Position numbers and translations under genes: made by a program. The notes beneath the pieces are model-generated. The model was not told where the DNA came from, did no database searches, and was given only the letters and a program-made list of their open reading frames with translations. Positions 17,975 to 27,017 of a stretch of 64,000 nt of DNA are shown here, one piece after another. The stretch's first letter is position 1. Each line of letters opens with the position of its first letter. This DNA is from an uncultured Bacteroides sp. (GTDB lineage: Bacteria > Bacteroidota > Bacteroidia > Bacteroidales > Bacteroidaceae), in assembly GCF_963677715.1 (NCBI RefSeq), contig NZ_OY782495.1:186001-250000 (forward strand). The letters are read 5' to 3'.

Positions 17975-19336
17975 TTATTTCCATAAATCGAGAATGTTTT
18001 GTTCACCCCAGTAGAGGTGTGCATAACTCGCTATTGCATTTTTATAACGAATAAAAGCCGTATTCGTTGCCATTCCTTTTGCATTATACATGGTAGTTTC
18101 CGAAGGCAAAGAATTATTGACGTGCGAGTAATGAAACTCATGCCCGCGAAGGGCCATCCCGTTGTAGTTTAATTTCCTATATCCCAGGTGCAATTTCATG
18201 CCCTTCATTGTGGCATCCTGTTTTAATGCGCCTACCATGGGATATCCTACTCCGTTTATTCCGATTATGGAATGGCAGAGATACATCATTCCTCCGCATT
18301 CGGCCAGCAACTTCCCTCCCGCCTTTATGTATGATGCTATTGAGTATAACATAGAGTCGTTTTCGCTTATCTCCTCCAAGAAGAATTCCGGATAACCGCC
18401 GGGAAGATATACTAAATCGGCAGCAGCGGGCAACAGGCTGTCTCGCATCGGGCTGAAATAGATTATTTCACCTAAAGCCTCCAATTTACGGATATTTTCG
18501 CAATAGGTAAAGTTGAATGCTTCATCTCGTGCCACAGCTATTCTCATTGAAGATTTCTCAGACACTGCGCCGTTATTTTTATCGATAGTAATGTTTGCTT
18601 CACAAGCTTTTTCCGGATTAGCCCGGAGATGATCTGTCTGAGCACTATTTGTTTCTTCTAACGGCACAGAAGCCAATTGCAGCAAGCGGTCTACATCAAC
18701 AAACTCTTCGATGAGCGTGGCTATACGGTCAGTAAAAGCATCAAAACGAAACTTCTCATCGAGCGTAAGTCCCAGATGACGCGACGGTATCTCTATAGCA
18801 CTTCTGCGAGGCAAATAGCCCAGGCATTCCACGCCCACGTCCTTGCAGGCTTGCTGCAAATAACTGTAATGTGATTCTCCGGCTACCTGATTAAAAACAA
18901 CTCCCGCTATGTGCACAGCCGGATTGAAATGTTTATATCCGTATAAGATAGGAGCTGCGGAGTAAGCCATAGAGCGTGCATTAAGCACTAATATCACAGG
19001 AATGTGTAGTAAGCAGGCTATCTCGGCACTACTGCCATGCATACCGTCGTAACCATCAAACAATCCCATTACCCCTTCTGTAACACATACATCAGCCTCT
19101 GCTCCGTAACGGGCATAAAGTTGTTTTACATGATCCTCCGAAGCAAGCCATGTATCAAGGTTTACCGAAGCACAGCCGGCCACCATAGTGTGGTATTGTG
19201 TATCTATATAATCGGGCCCGCATTTAAAGGGCTGCACACGGCATCCGCGTTTTTTCAATACATGGAGCAGTCCCAGCGTAAAAGTTGTTTTCCCGCTTCC
19301 CGAAGAAGCGGCTCCGATGAGCATCTGTGATTTCAT
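17975..19336 (-). CDS. cbiA: Cobyrinic acid a,c-diamide synthase CbiA
   Basis: A 453-residue amidase. The P-loop is IGAASSGSGKTTFT close to the N-terminus, followed by RVQPFKCGPDYIDTQYH and VTEGVMGLFDGY. The C-terminal glutaminase has the nucleophile in LLAECGGMMYL and the end histidine in SYAHLYW. The start at 19336 (MKSQMLIGAASS) is preferred over 19432, because the extra 32 residues have no family counterpart and the -7 element at 19365 lies inside that extension. First gene of a minus-strand unit with the adenosyltransferase. Confidence 0.95.
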   Translation of the reverse strand: MKSQMLIGAASSGSGKTTFTLGLLHVLKKRGCRVQPFKCGPDYIDTQYHTMVAGCASVNLDTWLASEDHVKQLYARYGAEADVCVTEGVMGLFDGYDGMHGSSAEIACLLHIPVILVLNARSMAYSAAPILYGYKHFNPAVHIAGVVFNQVAGESHYSYLQQACKDVGVECLGYLPRRSAIEIPSRHLGLTLDEKFRFDAFTDRIATLIEEFVDVDRLLQLASVPLEETNSAQTDHLRANPEKACEANITIDKNNGAVSEKSSMRIAVARDEAFNFTYCENIRKLEALGEIIYFSPMRDSLLPAAADLVYLPGGYPEFFLEEISENDSMLYSIASYIKAGGKLLAECGGMMYLCHSIIGINGVGYPMVGALKQDATMKGMKLHLGYRKLNYNGMALRGHEFHYSHVNNSLPSETTMYNAKGMATNTAFIRYKNAIASYAHLYWGEQNILDLWK

Positions 19337-19364
19337 ATTTCTACTTAAATGAATAAAGAGAATG

Positions 19365-19372
19365 CAAATATA
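19365..19372 (-). promoter_or_regulatory. -7 element of cbiA
   Basis: The minus strand reads TATATTTG, perfect TAnnTTTG, 28 bases before the chosen cbiA ATG. The leader would be only about 20 nucleotides, too short for a riboswitch, so this arm is not under direct B12 riboswitch control. Confidence 0.5.
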
Positions 19373-19383
19373 AAATAAATATA

Positions 19384-19391
19384 TAACTTTG
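19384..19391 (+). promoter_or_regulatory. -7 element of the btuB-cbi operon
   Basis: TAACTTTG fits TAnnTTTG and lies about 30 bases upstream of the first riboswitch bases. It faces the divergent cbiA promoter 12 bases away. Confidence 0.45.
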
Positions 19392-19414
19392 CCGCTGCTT
19401 TGGTGATGCAATGA

Positions 19415-19600
19415 ATATTCTGTTCGTTGCATAAAAGGGAATCCGGTGCGAATCCGGAACAGTGCCCGCTACTGTAAAGCCCGATGCTCTCACTCGAGGG
19501 TTGGATATAGAAAAGCTTTCTTAAAAGCCACTGTTTCTTAGTGAAACGGGAAGGTTGCTTTTCAAAGGGAATAGTCAGGAAACCTGCCAGGCAAACTAAA
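19415..19600 (+). ncRNA. Cobalamin riboswitch
   Basis: The conserved blocks of the adenosyl/aquo-cobalamin riboswitch are all present in order. GGGAATCCGGTGCGAATCCG is at 19438-19457, then GAACAGTGCCCGCTACTGTAA, AGCCACTG around 19526, GGGAAGG, and the B12 box AGTCAGGAAACCTGCC at 19573-19588. It lies about 70 bases upstream of the TonB receptor start. When B12 is bound it should lower expression of the receptor and the genes behind it. The sequence between the box and the ATG would be the expression platform. Confidence 0.95.
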
Positions 19601-19659
19601 ATTAATAAAGTACTCCCGGGGTCAGGAATGCTATTTATTAACTTCTTTAAAACACATCA

Positions 19660-21891
19660 ATGAAAAAAAGATGCTTACTAACAATCCTGCTAGGGGGTTG
19701 TGTCGTAATGAATTCGCTTGCGCAGATTACGCTGAGCGGAAGGGTCATTAATGCCGAAACGGGAAAGCCCGTAAGTGGTGCCAGCGTGCGCCTTGAACAA
19801 ACTACTATGGGCTGTGCAACAAACAGCAAGGGAGAATTTCTTCTGAAAGACGTAAAAGAGGGAAAATATGTATTGCGAGCCAGTTGTCTGAATTATACCG
19901 CCGTTACACAAAAAGTGGCGGGAAGTAAAACAAACATGCTCATTAAGCTACCAAGTTCGTACATTAATCTCGATCAGGTAGTGATAACCGGAACCGGAAC
20001 GCATCACAAACTAAAGGAAACGCCTGTACCTATCGAGGTCATCAGTGCTACTGATATAAAGAAGGCCGGGGTGACCGATTTTCAGAGTGCGATGACCATG
20101 TTGCAACCGTCTTTGTCTTTTTCCAGCAATGCCATGGGATCTTATCTGATGATGAATGGGCTTAGTAATAAGTATGTACTCATTCTCATCAACGGAAAGA
20201 AGCTTACCGGAGATACCTCAAACAACATTGATCTATCCCGCATTGACATGAACAATATTAAACGCATTGAAGTACTGAAAGGTGCAGGCTCTGCTCTCTA
20301 CGGTTCCGATGCTATTGCCGGAGTTATTAACATCATTACGGATAATCCTAAGAATCTGCTCACTGTTACTTCCGATACCCGCTTTGAAGAGTATGGACAG
20401 TTCACACAAGGCGTCAGTGCCGATGTCACTACAAAGAAATTCGGTTCTTATACTTCATACAGGCATCAGCAGGCGCATGGCTGGCAGCAGAATTCACTTG
20501 ATGAAGATGGCGAACCGACTGCTAAATCAAATACTTCTGCTTTTAATGCCAACATTGTGAACCAGAAATTTACGTTCGATCCTACGACTAAACTATCTCT
20601 GTACACCGAAGCAGGATATTATAATCGCCTTACCGATCGTCCTGTAGCCGGATATGATTATAATCTGGCTTATGACTCTTACAATCTGGGAGTGGGTGCC
20701 AAATACCTTCTCGGCAATTCCTCTTACCTGAATTTTGATGTGGCCAACGATAATTATGAAACGGATTACAAGTACCTTGTAGAAAGCGGAAATTACGAGC
20801 CTGGTGATAAAAATATGATAAAGAGACAACACTATTACAATGTCAATCTGAAAGGAGTATTTAAACATTCCGATTATTTTAAAAGCGTATTGGGGCTGGA
20901 GTACGTTAACGAGGCACTCAATCGCCCTGATGCTTCAGTAGACAAGAACGTATATACGGGGGCTTTTTATGCGCAGGAAGAAATTAACTTGTTGAAAGAT
21001 TTGCAGGCCATTGTGGGTATACGCTACATTCATCACGAAACGGCGGGTAACAACTTTGCGCCGAAAGCTTCACTAATGTATAAACTCAGTCATTTTAATT
21101 TTCGTGCCTCATATTCTGGTGGCTTTCGTGCGCCGGGCCTTGACGAGCTTTACTATTACATGCTGAAGTCTACTACCCTTACTGCAGGAAGTTCCGATTT
21201 GAAGGCGGAGAAAAGTAACTACGGATCACTGAATGCAGAATACGTAAGTAACTGTTTTACTGCATCTGTTACCGCATACATTAACTCCATTGATGATATG
21301 ATAAACGGCGAAAGCTTGCTATTGTCTGCCATGAGCGATGAAGAAAGGCAAGCGATTATTAATGAAGCAACTGCTGCGTTCGGTAAACAGGCAACCGATA
21401 AAATGAAAACATACAAGCAGTACCGGAACCTTGATAGAGCCTTGGTCAAAGGAGTCGATGCGAACCTGAGTGCTTATCTGGGATATGGTTTTACATTGGG
21501 AGGCGGCTATTCTTTTGCCTATGCCCGTGGAAAAGATCAGGAAGGTAATTGGGCGAATATAGAGCGCAGTATCCGCCACACGGCAAGTGTAATCGGTAAT
21601 TGGGTGCACACTTGGAATAATTACCAATTAAACCTCAATCTGAACGGACGCATGCAAAGCAAACGTTTCCAACAATCGAGCGGTGTGGACGAATCTGCTC
21701 CCGGCTTTGGTTTGTGGAACCTGAATACCCGTCACACGTTTGATTGTGGCAAGTCTTTTATTGTTGAACCGGGCTTCGGTGTCAATAATATCTTTGATTA
21801 TAAAGATGACCGTCCTTATGGTGTGAACTATGCAACGCTCACCCCGGGAAGGACCGTATACGTTAGTCTCTTATTAAAATTCAAACAATAA
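19660..21891 (+). CDS. BtuB-like TonB-dependent receptor
   Basis: A 743-residue outer-membrane receptor. It has a signal peptide (1-21, SLAQ), a CarboxypepD-regulatory-like repeat (about 23-105, LSGRVINAETGKPVSGASV), a plug domain (about 115-225, VEVISATDIKKAG and RIEVLKGAGSALYGSDAIAGVINIIT) and a barrel to the end. The riboswitch directly upstream shows that the substrate is a corrinoid or a precursor. Its stop codon overlaps the start of the chelatase gene, so the two are translationally coupled. The substrate could also be cobalt or a cobinamide. Confidence 0.9.
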   Translation: MKKRCLLTILLGGCVVMNSLAQITLSGRVINAETGKPVSGASVRLEQTTMGCATNSKGEFLLKDVKEGKYVLRASCLNYTAVTQKVAGSKTNMLIKLPSSYINLDQVVITGTGTHHKLKETPVPIEVISATDIKKAGVTDFQSAMTMLQPSLSFSSNAMGSYLMMNGLSNKYVLILINGKKLTGDTSNNIDLSRIDMNNIKRIEVLKGAGSALYGSDAIAGVINIITDNPKNLLTVTSDTRFEEYGQFTQGVSADVTTKKFGSYTSYRHQQAHGWQQNSLDEDGEPTAKSNTSAFNANIVNQKFTFDPTTKLSLYTEAGYYNRLTDRPVAGYDYNLAYDSYNLGVGAKYLLGNSSYLNFDVANDNYETDYKYLVESGNYEPGDKNMIKRQHYYNVNLKGVFKHSDYFKSVLGLEYVNEALNRPDASVDKNVYTGAFYAQEEINLLKDLQAIVGIRYIHHETAGNNFAPKASLMYKLSHFNFRASYSGGFRAPGLDELYYYMLKSTTLTAGSSDLKAEKSNYGSLNAEYVSNCFTASVTAYINSIDDMINGESLLLSAMSDEERQAIINEATAAFGKQATDKMKTYKQYRNLDRALVKGVDANLSAYLGYGFTLGGGYSFAYARGKDQEGNWANIERSIRHTASVIGNWVHTWNNYQLNLNLNGRMQSKRFQQSSGVDESAPGFGLWNLNTRHTFDCGKSFIVEPGFGVNNIFDYKDDRPYGVNYATLTPGRTVYVSLLLKFKQ

Positions 21892-22808
21892 TGACACGAA
21901 CAATTCTTTTTTGCATCACACTTTTGCTGGGCACACTCAGCTATGCACACGAAGGTGATAATTTCATGGAATCGGATATGATGACAACAATGAAACCCGG
22001 CGATAAAGCAGCTCTTTTGATGGTACATTTCGGCACAACGTACGATAACACACGTGCCTTAACCATTGACGCCATTAATCAAAAGATGGCTGCCGCTTTT
22101 CCAGCACTAACGGTTCGTGAGGCATGGACTTCACGAATTGTCATGAGGCGTATGAAAGTACGCGGAGAAATCAAACTTACTCCTACCGAAGCACTTAATC
22201 AACTTCATAAAGAAGGCTATACGCACGTTGTTGTGCAGTCTACCAACATCATTGAAGGCATTGAAATGGAATCTCTGCGTACCGAGGTTGCCGGTGCCGA
22301 ACATCTTTTTAAAGATATTCGCATAGGCAATCCGTTGCTCTATACCGTAAGCGATTATCGCAAGGTAGCTGCTATTCTGGCACAGTACAAACCCCGCGAG
22401 GGTGCGGCTGTTTTGGTAGGTCACGGCACGTATACACCCAGCACATCCTCTTATACCATGATTGATTACATGTTGAAATCCGAGGGGTACAAAAACTTTT
22501 ATGTAGGAACCATAGAAGGTTATCCGTCTTTCGACGATATGCTGGAACAACTTAAACACAACGGAGAGAAACAAGTCACATTAATTCCTTTCATGTTCGT
22601 GGCCGGTAACCATGCCAACAACGACATTGCCGTCGGCTGGAAACAAGCGCTTGAAAAAGTAGGATTGCAAGTTTCCGTAAGGATGCAGGGTTTGGGTGAG
22701 ATACCCGAGATTCAGCAGCTATTTATGGAACATGTACGCTATATGTTGACGCACAAAATGATTAATATCATGGATAAAAAGAAGCGTTATGCTGCAGAAA
22801 AAGACTAG
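21891..22808 (+). CDS. cbiK: CbiK-type cobaltochelatase with signal peptide (periplasmic)
   Basis: A 305-residue class II chelatase. Metal ligands expected for CbiK are present: H178 in VGHGTY, E209 in GTIEGYPSFDDM and H241 in AGNHANND, with the spacing of the Salmonella enzyme. Unlike cytoplasmic CbiK, residues 1-19 (MTRTILFCITLLLGTLSYA) form a clear signal peptide. Periplasmic CbiK is known in Desulfovibrio. Cobalt insertion into sirohydrochlorin is expected in the cytoplasm, so an exported enzyme next to a receptor and a PepSY protein may handle metal or tetrapyrrole in the periplasm. Whether it serves biosynthesis here is open. It overlaps the neighbours on both sides. Confidence 0.88.
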   Translation: MTRTILFCITLLLGTLSYAHEGDNFMESDMMTTMKPGDKAALLMVHFGTTYDNTRALTIDAINQKMAAAFPALTVREAWTSRIVMRRMKVRGEIKLTPTEALNQLHKEGYTHVVVQSTNIIEGIEMESLRTEVAGAEHLFKDIRIGNPLLYTVSDYRKVAAILAQYKPREGAAVLVGHGTYTPSTSSYTMIDYMLKSEGYKNFYVGTIEGYPSFDDMLEQLKHNGEKQVTLIPFMFVAGNHANNDIAVGWKQALEKVGLQVSVRMQGLGEIPEIQQLFMEHVRYMLTHKMINIMDKKKRYAAEKD

Positions 22809-24273
22809 TTTTTTTTCAAGATTCATGTATTCCACTCACAGAGTACTGGGCACCTTGCTCAGTATTCTGTTTCTGATGTGGTTTCTTACCGGACTTGTGC
22901 TTATCTATCACACCTTTCCCAGTGCCAACCGAAAAGAAAAGGCCGATAGACTGGAATTTATTTCCGATCGGGCACTGCCGGATATAGCCCGCGTCGTTAA
23001 GCGTATTCCTGGCGGCGCCAAGATAGATCACATTAGCGTAGATCGCTATTTGGGACAAACCCTGTTTCATATTCAGTGCGGTAAGCAAAAATATGATCTT
23101 CCGGCAGACTCTGTACAGCAGATTCCCGTAATTGATGGAAAACGCATAGCGGCTGTGGCTTTTGCCTGGTGCAAAGCTCCCGTTGCCCGGATTGATACCC
23201 TGCGTAAACTCGATCAATGGATTCCTTTCGGTCAGCTGAAAAAAGAATTTCCTATCTATAAATTCTATTTCAAAGATAAAGAAAAACACCAGCTTTATAT
23301 TTCTTCCAAAAGTGCGGAAGTATTGCAATTTACATCTTATGGACAGCGCTTTTGGGCTTGGTTGGGTGCCATTCCGCATTGGGTCTATTTCACGTCATTA
23401 CGACAGGATAAAGACTTATGGACTCTCTCCGTTATCTGTCTGGCCATTCCCGGTATTCTGATGACTATTTCGGGCATATACGTAGGCATAGATGCTTATG
23501 TACAGCGATACAAGCGGAAAAGAACGTTTTCATCGCCTTATAAGAAGAAATGGTACTGGTGGCATCACGTCACGGGAATGCTTTTCGGCATCTTTGTGCT
23601 CACCTGGATTTTTAGCGGAATGATGTCCGTTGTTGATACCCCCCAATGGGTTGGTAAGACCCATAAAGAATATCCCATCGACAAAGTAATGGCTTCAGGT
23701 AAAATATCTCCGGAAAACTATCCGCTCGATTACCGGGAGGTTATAAAAGCCTATTCAGGTAAGGTGAAATCCATTGAATGGGATAATTTCAGGGATATTC
23801 CCCTTTATCACATCCAAACCGGTAAAAAGAAAATCACGCTGGATGCTTCTGCCGATACGGTACGAACATTGCAGTTATCACCGGCAACTGTGCTTCAGGC
23901 CGTCAATGCCATTCAGGGCAGCACAGTTCGGAAAGAGATCGAATTACTTCACCAATACGATGCTTATTACATAGCCCGTTCGGGGCATCTGCCTTTGCCT
24001 GTATATAAAATTACTGTAAACGATGCAGATGCAGGTTGTTATTATATCAATCCGGCAACGGGAGAATATCGTTATGTAAATACTCATTCGCGCTGGAGTT
24101 TCTGGCTCTATCAGGGTATGCATAGTCTAAAGATAAAATGGTTGGTTAATCATCCATTGGTCTGGATTTTCGTTATGTGGACTCTTTTGATCGGCGGGGC
24201 CATTGTGTCGCTAAGCGGTGTGGTACTGGGTATCCGATATATTGTTCGTAAAGGCAACCAATTAAAAGCCTGA
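22789..24273 (+). CDS. PepSY-associated membrane protein
   Basis: A 494-residue inner-membrane protein. TM helices lie near 16-38 (VLGTLLSILFLMWFLTGLVLIY), about 205-232, about 255-280 (HHVTGMLFGIFVLTWIFSGMM) and about 455-485, with two large periplasmic loops of PepSY type. Histidines at helix ends (STHRVLG, LIYHTF, WWHHVTG, YQGMHSL) resemble the haem-binding histidines of PepSY reductase-like proteins linked to siderophore uptake. It overlaps the chelatase gene by 20 bases. A role in reductive handling of the imported corrinoid or metal is inferred. Confidence 0.8.
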   Translation: MLQKKTSFFSRFMYSTHRVLGTLLSILFLMWFLTGLVLIYHTFPSANRKEKADRLEFISDRALPDIARVVKRIPGGAKIDHISVDRYLGQTLFHIQCGKQKYDLPADSVQQIPVIDGKRIAAVAFAWCKAPVARIDTLRKLDQWIPFGQLKKEFPIYKFYFKDKEKHQLYISSKSAEVLQFTSYGQRFWAWLGAIPHWVYFTSLRQDKDLWTLSVICLAIPGILMTISGIYVGIDAYVQRYKRKRTFSSPYKKKWYWWHHVTGMLFGIFVLTWIFSGMMSVVDTPQWVGKTHKEYPIDKVMASGKISPENYPLDYREVIKAYSGKVKSIEWDNFRDIPLYHIQTGKKKITLDASADTVRTLQLSPATVLQAVNAIQGSTVRKEIELLHQYDAYYIARSGHLPLPVYKITVNDADAGCYYINPATGEYRYVNTHSRWSFWLYQGMHSLKIKWLVNHPLVWIFVMWTLLIGGAIVSLSGVVLGIRYIVRKGNQLKA

Positions 24274-24320
24274 TATCTCCAGAATAGTTATCTTTGCAAA
24301 GTAACCTTTTGATTAATAAA

Positions 24321-25730
24321 ATGAATAAAGGAAAAATCATAGTAGCGGGCATAGGTCCCGGAAGCGAGGCCGACATCACACAAGCGGTACTCAATGCAGT
24401 GCATCAGGCAGATGTAGTGGTGGGCTATAAATATTATTTTCAGTTTATCAAGTCTCATTTATCCGCCGATGCCGTTTGCGTAGATACGGGTATGAAGAAG
24501 GAACGTGCCAGAGCCGAGCAAGCTTTCGAATATGCCGAGGAGGGCAAAACAGTTTGCGTTATCAGTTCCGGAGATGCAGGCATCTATGGCATGGCACCGC
24601 TGATTTATGAGATGAAGCGCGAACGGGAAAGTCCGGTCGAAGTAGTCTCCTTGCCGGGCATCAGTGCTTTTCAGAAAGCCGCCAGTTTGCTGGGTGCTCC
24701 TGTGGGACACGATTTCTGTGTTATCTCACTCTCCGATCTCATGACGCCCTGGGAACGGATAGAGAAAAGAATCATTGCTGCTGCCATGGGCGATTTTGTA
24801 ACTGCTATCTACAATCCTCGCAGTGAGGGACGTTACTGGCAATTACACCGTCTGAAAGAAATATTCCTGAAAAAGGGCCGCTCGTTGCAAACGCCTGTGG
24901 GCATTGTTCGGCAGGCAGGGCGTCCCGAACAGCAGATTACCCTTACTACATTGGTCGATTTCAACCCTGATGTAGCCGATATGTTTACCGTGATTCTTAT
25001 CGGTAATTCGCAATCTTATGATTGGGAGGGCACTTTTATCACTCCCCGCGGATATTACAGAGAACAGAAGGAAAGAGGAACCGGTATCGGACAGGACATT
25101 ATGATTCGTAGTTTTCGTACCATTGAGTCCGAATTGAAAGATAAAAGTGTCTCTCTGGGCAAGAAATGGGCATTACTACATGCCATACATACTACGGCAG
25201 ATTTTGAGATGGAGCGTCTTCTTTATGTAGACGAAGGTGCGGTGGAATCATTGTATCAACAATTGAGCACAGGCAAGCTAACTACCATTGTTACAGACGT
25301 TACCATGGTTGCATCGGGCATTCGTAAGGGTGCTTTGCAACGTATGGGTGTGGAGGTCAAATGCTATTTGCATGACGAAAGAGTGGCGGAACTCGCTGCC
25401 TCTAAAGGTATTACCCGCACACAGGCAGGTATTCGTCTGGCGGTAGAGGAACATCCCGATGCTCTCTTTGCTTTCGGCAATGCTCCTACGGCACTAATGG
25501 AACTGTGTGACCTGGTACGTAAAGAGAAAGCATGTCCGGCTGGCATTATCGCCGCGCCCGTGGGTTTTGTACATGTAGAAGAATCGAAACACATGGTGAA
25601 GCCTTTTATTCAGTTGCCTAAACTGATTGTAGAGGGACGAAAAGGAGGCAGTAACCTGGCAGCTACGTTGGTCAATGCCATTCTTTGTTTCAATGACGCC
25701 GAACAGTTAAGACCCGGAAGGGACGTATAG
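24321..25730 (+). CDS. Fusion: precorrin-3B C17-methyltransferase (CbiH) and precorrin-8X methylmutase (CbiC)
   Basis: A 469-residue two-domain enzyme. The first half (about 1-245) is an SAM-dependent uroporphyrin-methyltransferase-like domain: IIVAGIGPGSEADIT, VVGYKYY and CVISSGDAGIYGMA. The second half (about 260-469) is CbiC/CobH with the catalytic histidine in HAIHTTADFE and FGNAPTALMEL plus GFVHVEESK. It carries out ring contraction with C17 methylation and later methyl migration. I chose the ATG at 24321, nine codons after the first possible start, where the methyltransferase strand begins. It is followed after 2 bases by cbiET. Confidence 0.95.
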   Translation: MNKGKIIVAGIGPGSEADITQAVLNAVHQADVVVGYKYYFQFIKSHLSADAVCVDTGMKKERARAEQAFEYAEEGKTVCVISSGDAGIYGMAPLIYEMKRERESPVEVVSLPGISAFQKAASLLGAPVGHDFCVISLSDLMTPWERIEKRIIAAAMGDFVTAIYNPRSEGRYWQLHRLKEIFLKKGRSLQTPVGIVRQAGRPEQQITLTTLVDFNPDVADMFTVILIGNSQSYDWEGTFITPRGYYREQKERGTGIGQDIMIRSFRTIESELKDKSVSLGKKWALLHAIHTTADFEMERLLYVDEGAVESLYQQLSTGKLTTIVTDVTMVASGIRKGALQRMGVEVKCYLHDERVAELAASKGITRTQAGIRLAVEEHPDALFAFGNAPTALMELCDLVRKEKACPAGIIAAPVGFVHVEESKHMVKPFIQLPKLIVEGRKGGSNLAATLVNAILCFNDAEQLRPGRDV

Positions 25731-25732
25731 AG

Positions 25733-27010
25733 ATGGAGAAACAGAAGTTTATCGTTATCGGATTGACTGACAGCAGGCAGCAATATTTCCGTCCGGAAGT
25801 GTTGCAGCTTATCAAAGGGGGAAGTGTTTTCTCCGGCGGACTGCGACATCGGGAAATTGTGCAGGAGCTATTGCCTGCTTCTTGTCAGTGGATTAATATC
25901 ACGGCACCCCTAGATGCTGTGTTTGCCCAATACACCAACCATTCGGAGGTAATTGTCTTTGCTTCCGGTGACCCTCTGTTCTTTGGTTTTGCCAATACGA
26001 TTATAAAGCGCTTGCCGGAGGCTTCTGTGAAACTCTATCCTGCCTTTAACTCTTTGCAAACACTGGCTCACGAGCTGTTGTTGCCGTATGAGGATATGCG
26101 TATTATTTCGCTGACGGGACGTCCTTGGCATGAATTTGACCGGGCATTGATTGAATGTGCGGCAAAGATGGGAGTGTTAACCGATCGGGAGCATACTCCT
26201 GGCGCTATTGCTGAGCGTATGTTAGCCTATCAATATACTGACTATGTGATGCATGTGGGCGAGCATTTGGGAAATGAAGAGAAGCAACGCATTCGTACGT
26301 TGACTCTTGAAGAGGCCACAACGAGTACTTTTGAACATCCCAATAACCTGATATTGGTAAATAAAAGAAGTACGCATTTGTCCTCCGTTTCAACGGATAA
26401 GGTTGCTACGGAACAAATGTCGCAACAGAAAGGACGTTCCGCTTACTTTGGCATTCCAGACGAAGGTTTCCAATTGCTCAACGGGCGCGAGAAGATGATT
26501 ACCAAAGCCCCTATCCGACTGCTGACCTTGAGTGCTTTAGGTTTGCAAGCACGAACTTCTTTTTGGGACATTGGTTTCTGTACGGGCTCTGTCTCCATAG
26601 AAGCTAAATTACAATTTCCTCACCTCAAAGTCACGGCTTTTGAGATTCGCGGAGAAGGTAAACAGTTAATGAGGGATAATGCCCATTTATTAGGAGCCCC
26701 GGGCATTACTACTGTGATAGGCGATTTTCTGCAAGCAGACTTGTCCTCACTGCCTCTTCCTGATGCCGTTTTTATCGGTGGACACGGAGGAAAACTGAAA
26801 GAAATGATAACGAAAGTAACTGAGGTACTATCTCCGGGAGGAATCATCGTGTTCAATTCTGTTTCCGAACAGAGCCGGACACTTTTTCTGGAGGGAGTGG
26901 AAAGCAATCAGAGGTTACGATTGAACAAACCGATGCGGGTCTCTATTGACGACTATAATCCGATAACCATTATGAGTGCTACCTGTACTCTTCAACGACC
27001 AACAATATAG
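25733..27010 (+). CDS. Fusion: CbiE-CbiT precorrin-6/7 methyltransferase-decarboxylase (CobL)
   Basis: A 425-residue protein. The N-terminal CbiE domain (about 1-200) methylates C5; FASGDPLFFGFA is its cofactor loop. The C-terminal CbiT domain (about 225-425) carries the Rossmann methyltransferase motif WDIGFCTGSVSIEA and VFIGGHGGKLKEM, and handles C15 methylation with C12 decarboxylation. The motif reads DIGFCTGS where many relatives have DIGAGTGS, a mild departure. It begins 2 bases after cbiHC and ends 7 before cbiGF. Confidence 0.94.
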   Translation: MEKQKFIVIGLTDSRQQYFRPEVLQLIKGGSVFSGGLRHREIVQELLPASCQWINITAPLDAVFAQYTNHSEVIVFASGDPLFFGFANTIIKRLPEASVKLYPAFNSLQTLAHELLLPYEDMRIISLTGRPWHEFDRALIECAAKMGVLTDREHTPGAIAERMLAYQYTDYVMHVGEHLGNEEKQRIRTLTLEEATTSTFEHPNNLILVNKRSTHLSSVSTDKVATEQMSQQKGRSAYFGIPDEGFQLLNGREKMITKAPIRLLTLSALGLQARTSFWDIGFCTGSVSIEAKLQFPHLKVTAFEIRGEGKQLMRDNAHLLGAPGITTVIGDFLQADLSSLPLPDAVFIGGHGGKLKEMITKVTEVLSPGGIIVFNSVSEQSRTLFLEGVESNQRLRLNKPMRVSIDDYNPITIMSATCTLQRPTI

Positions 27011-27017
27011 AACGAAT

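Noticed and set aside
19337-19372. A second cobalamin riboswitch in front of cbiA
   Set aside because: No B12 box is found on the minus strand and the predicted leader is about 20 bases.
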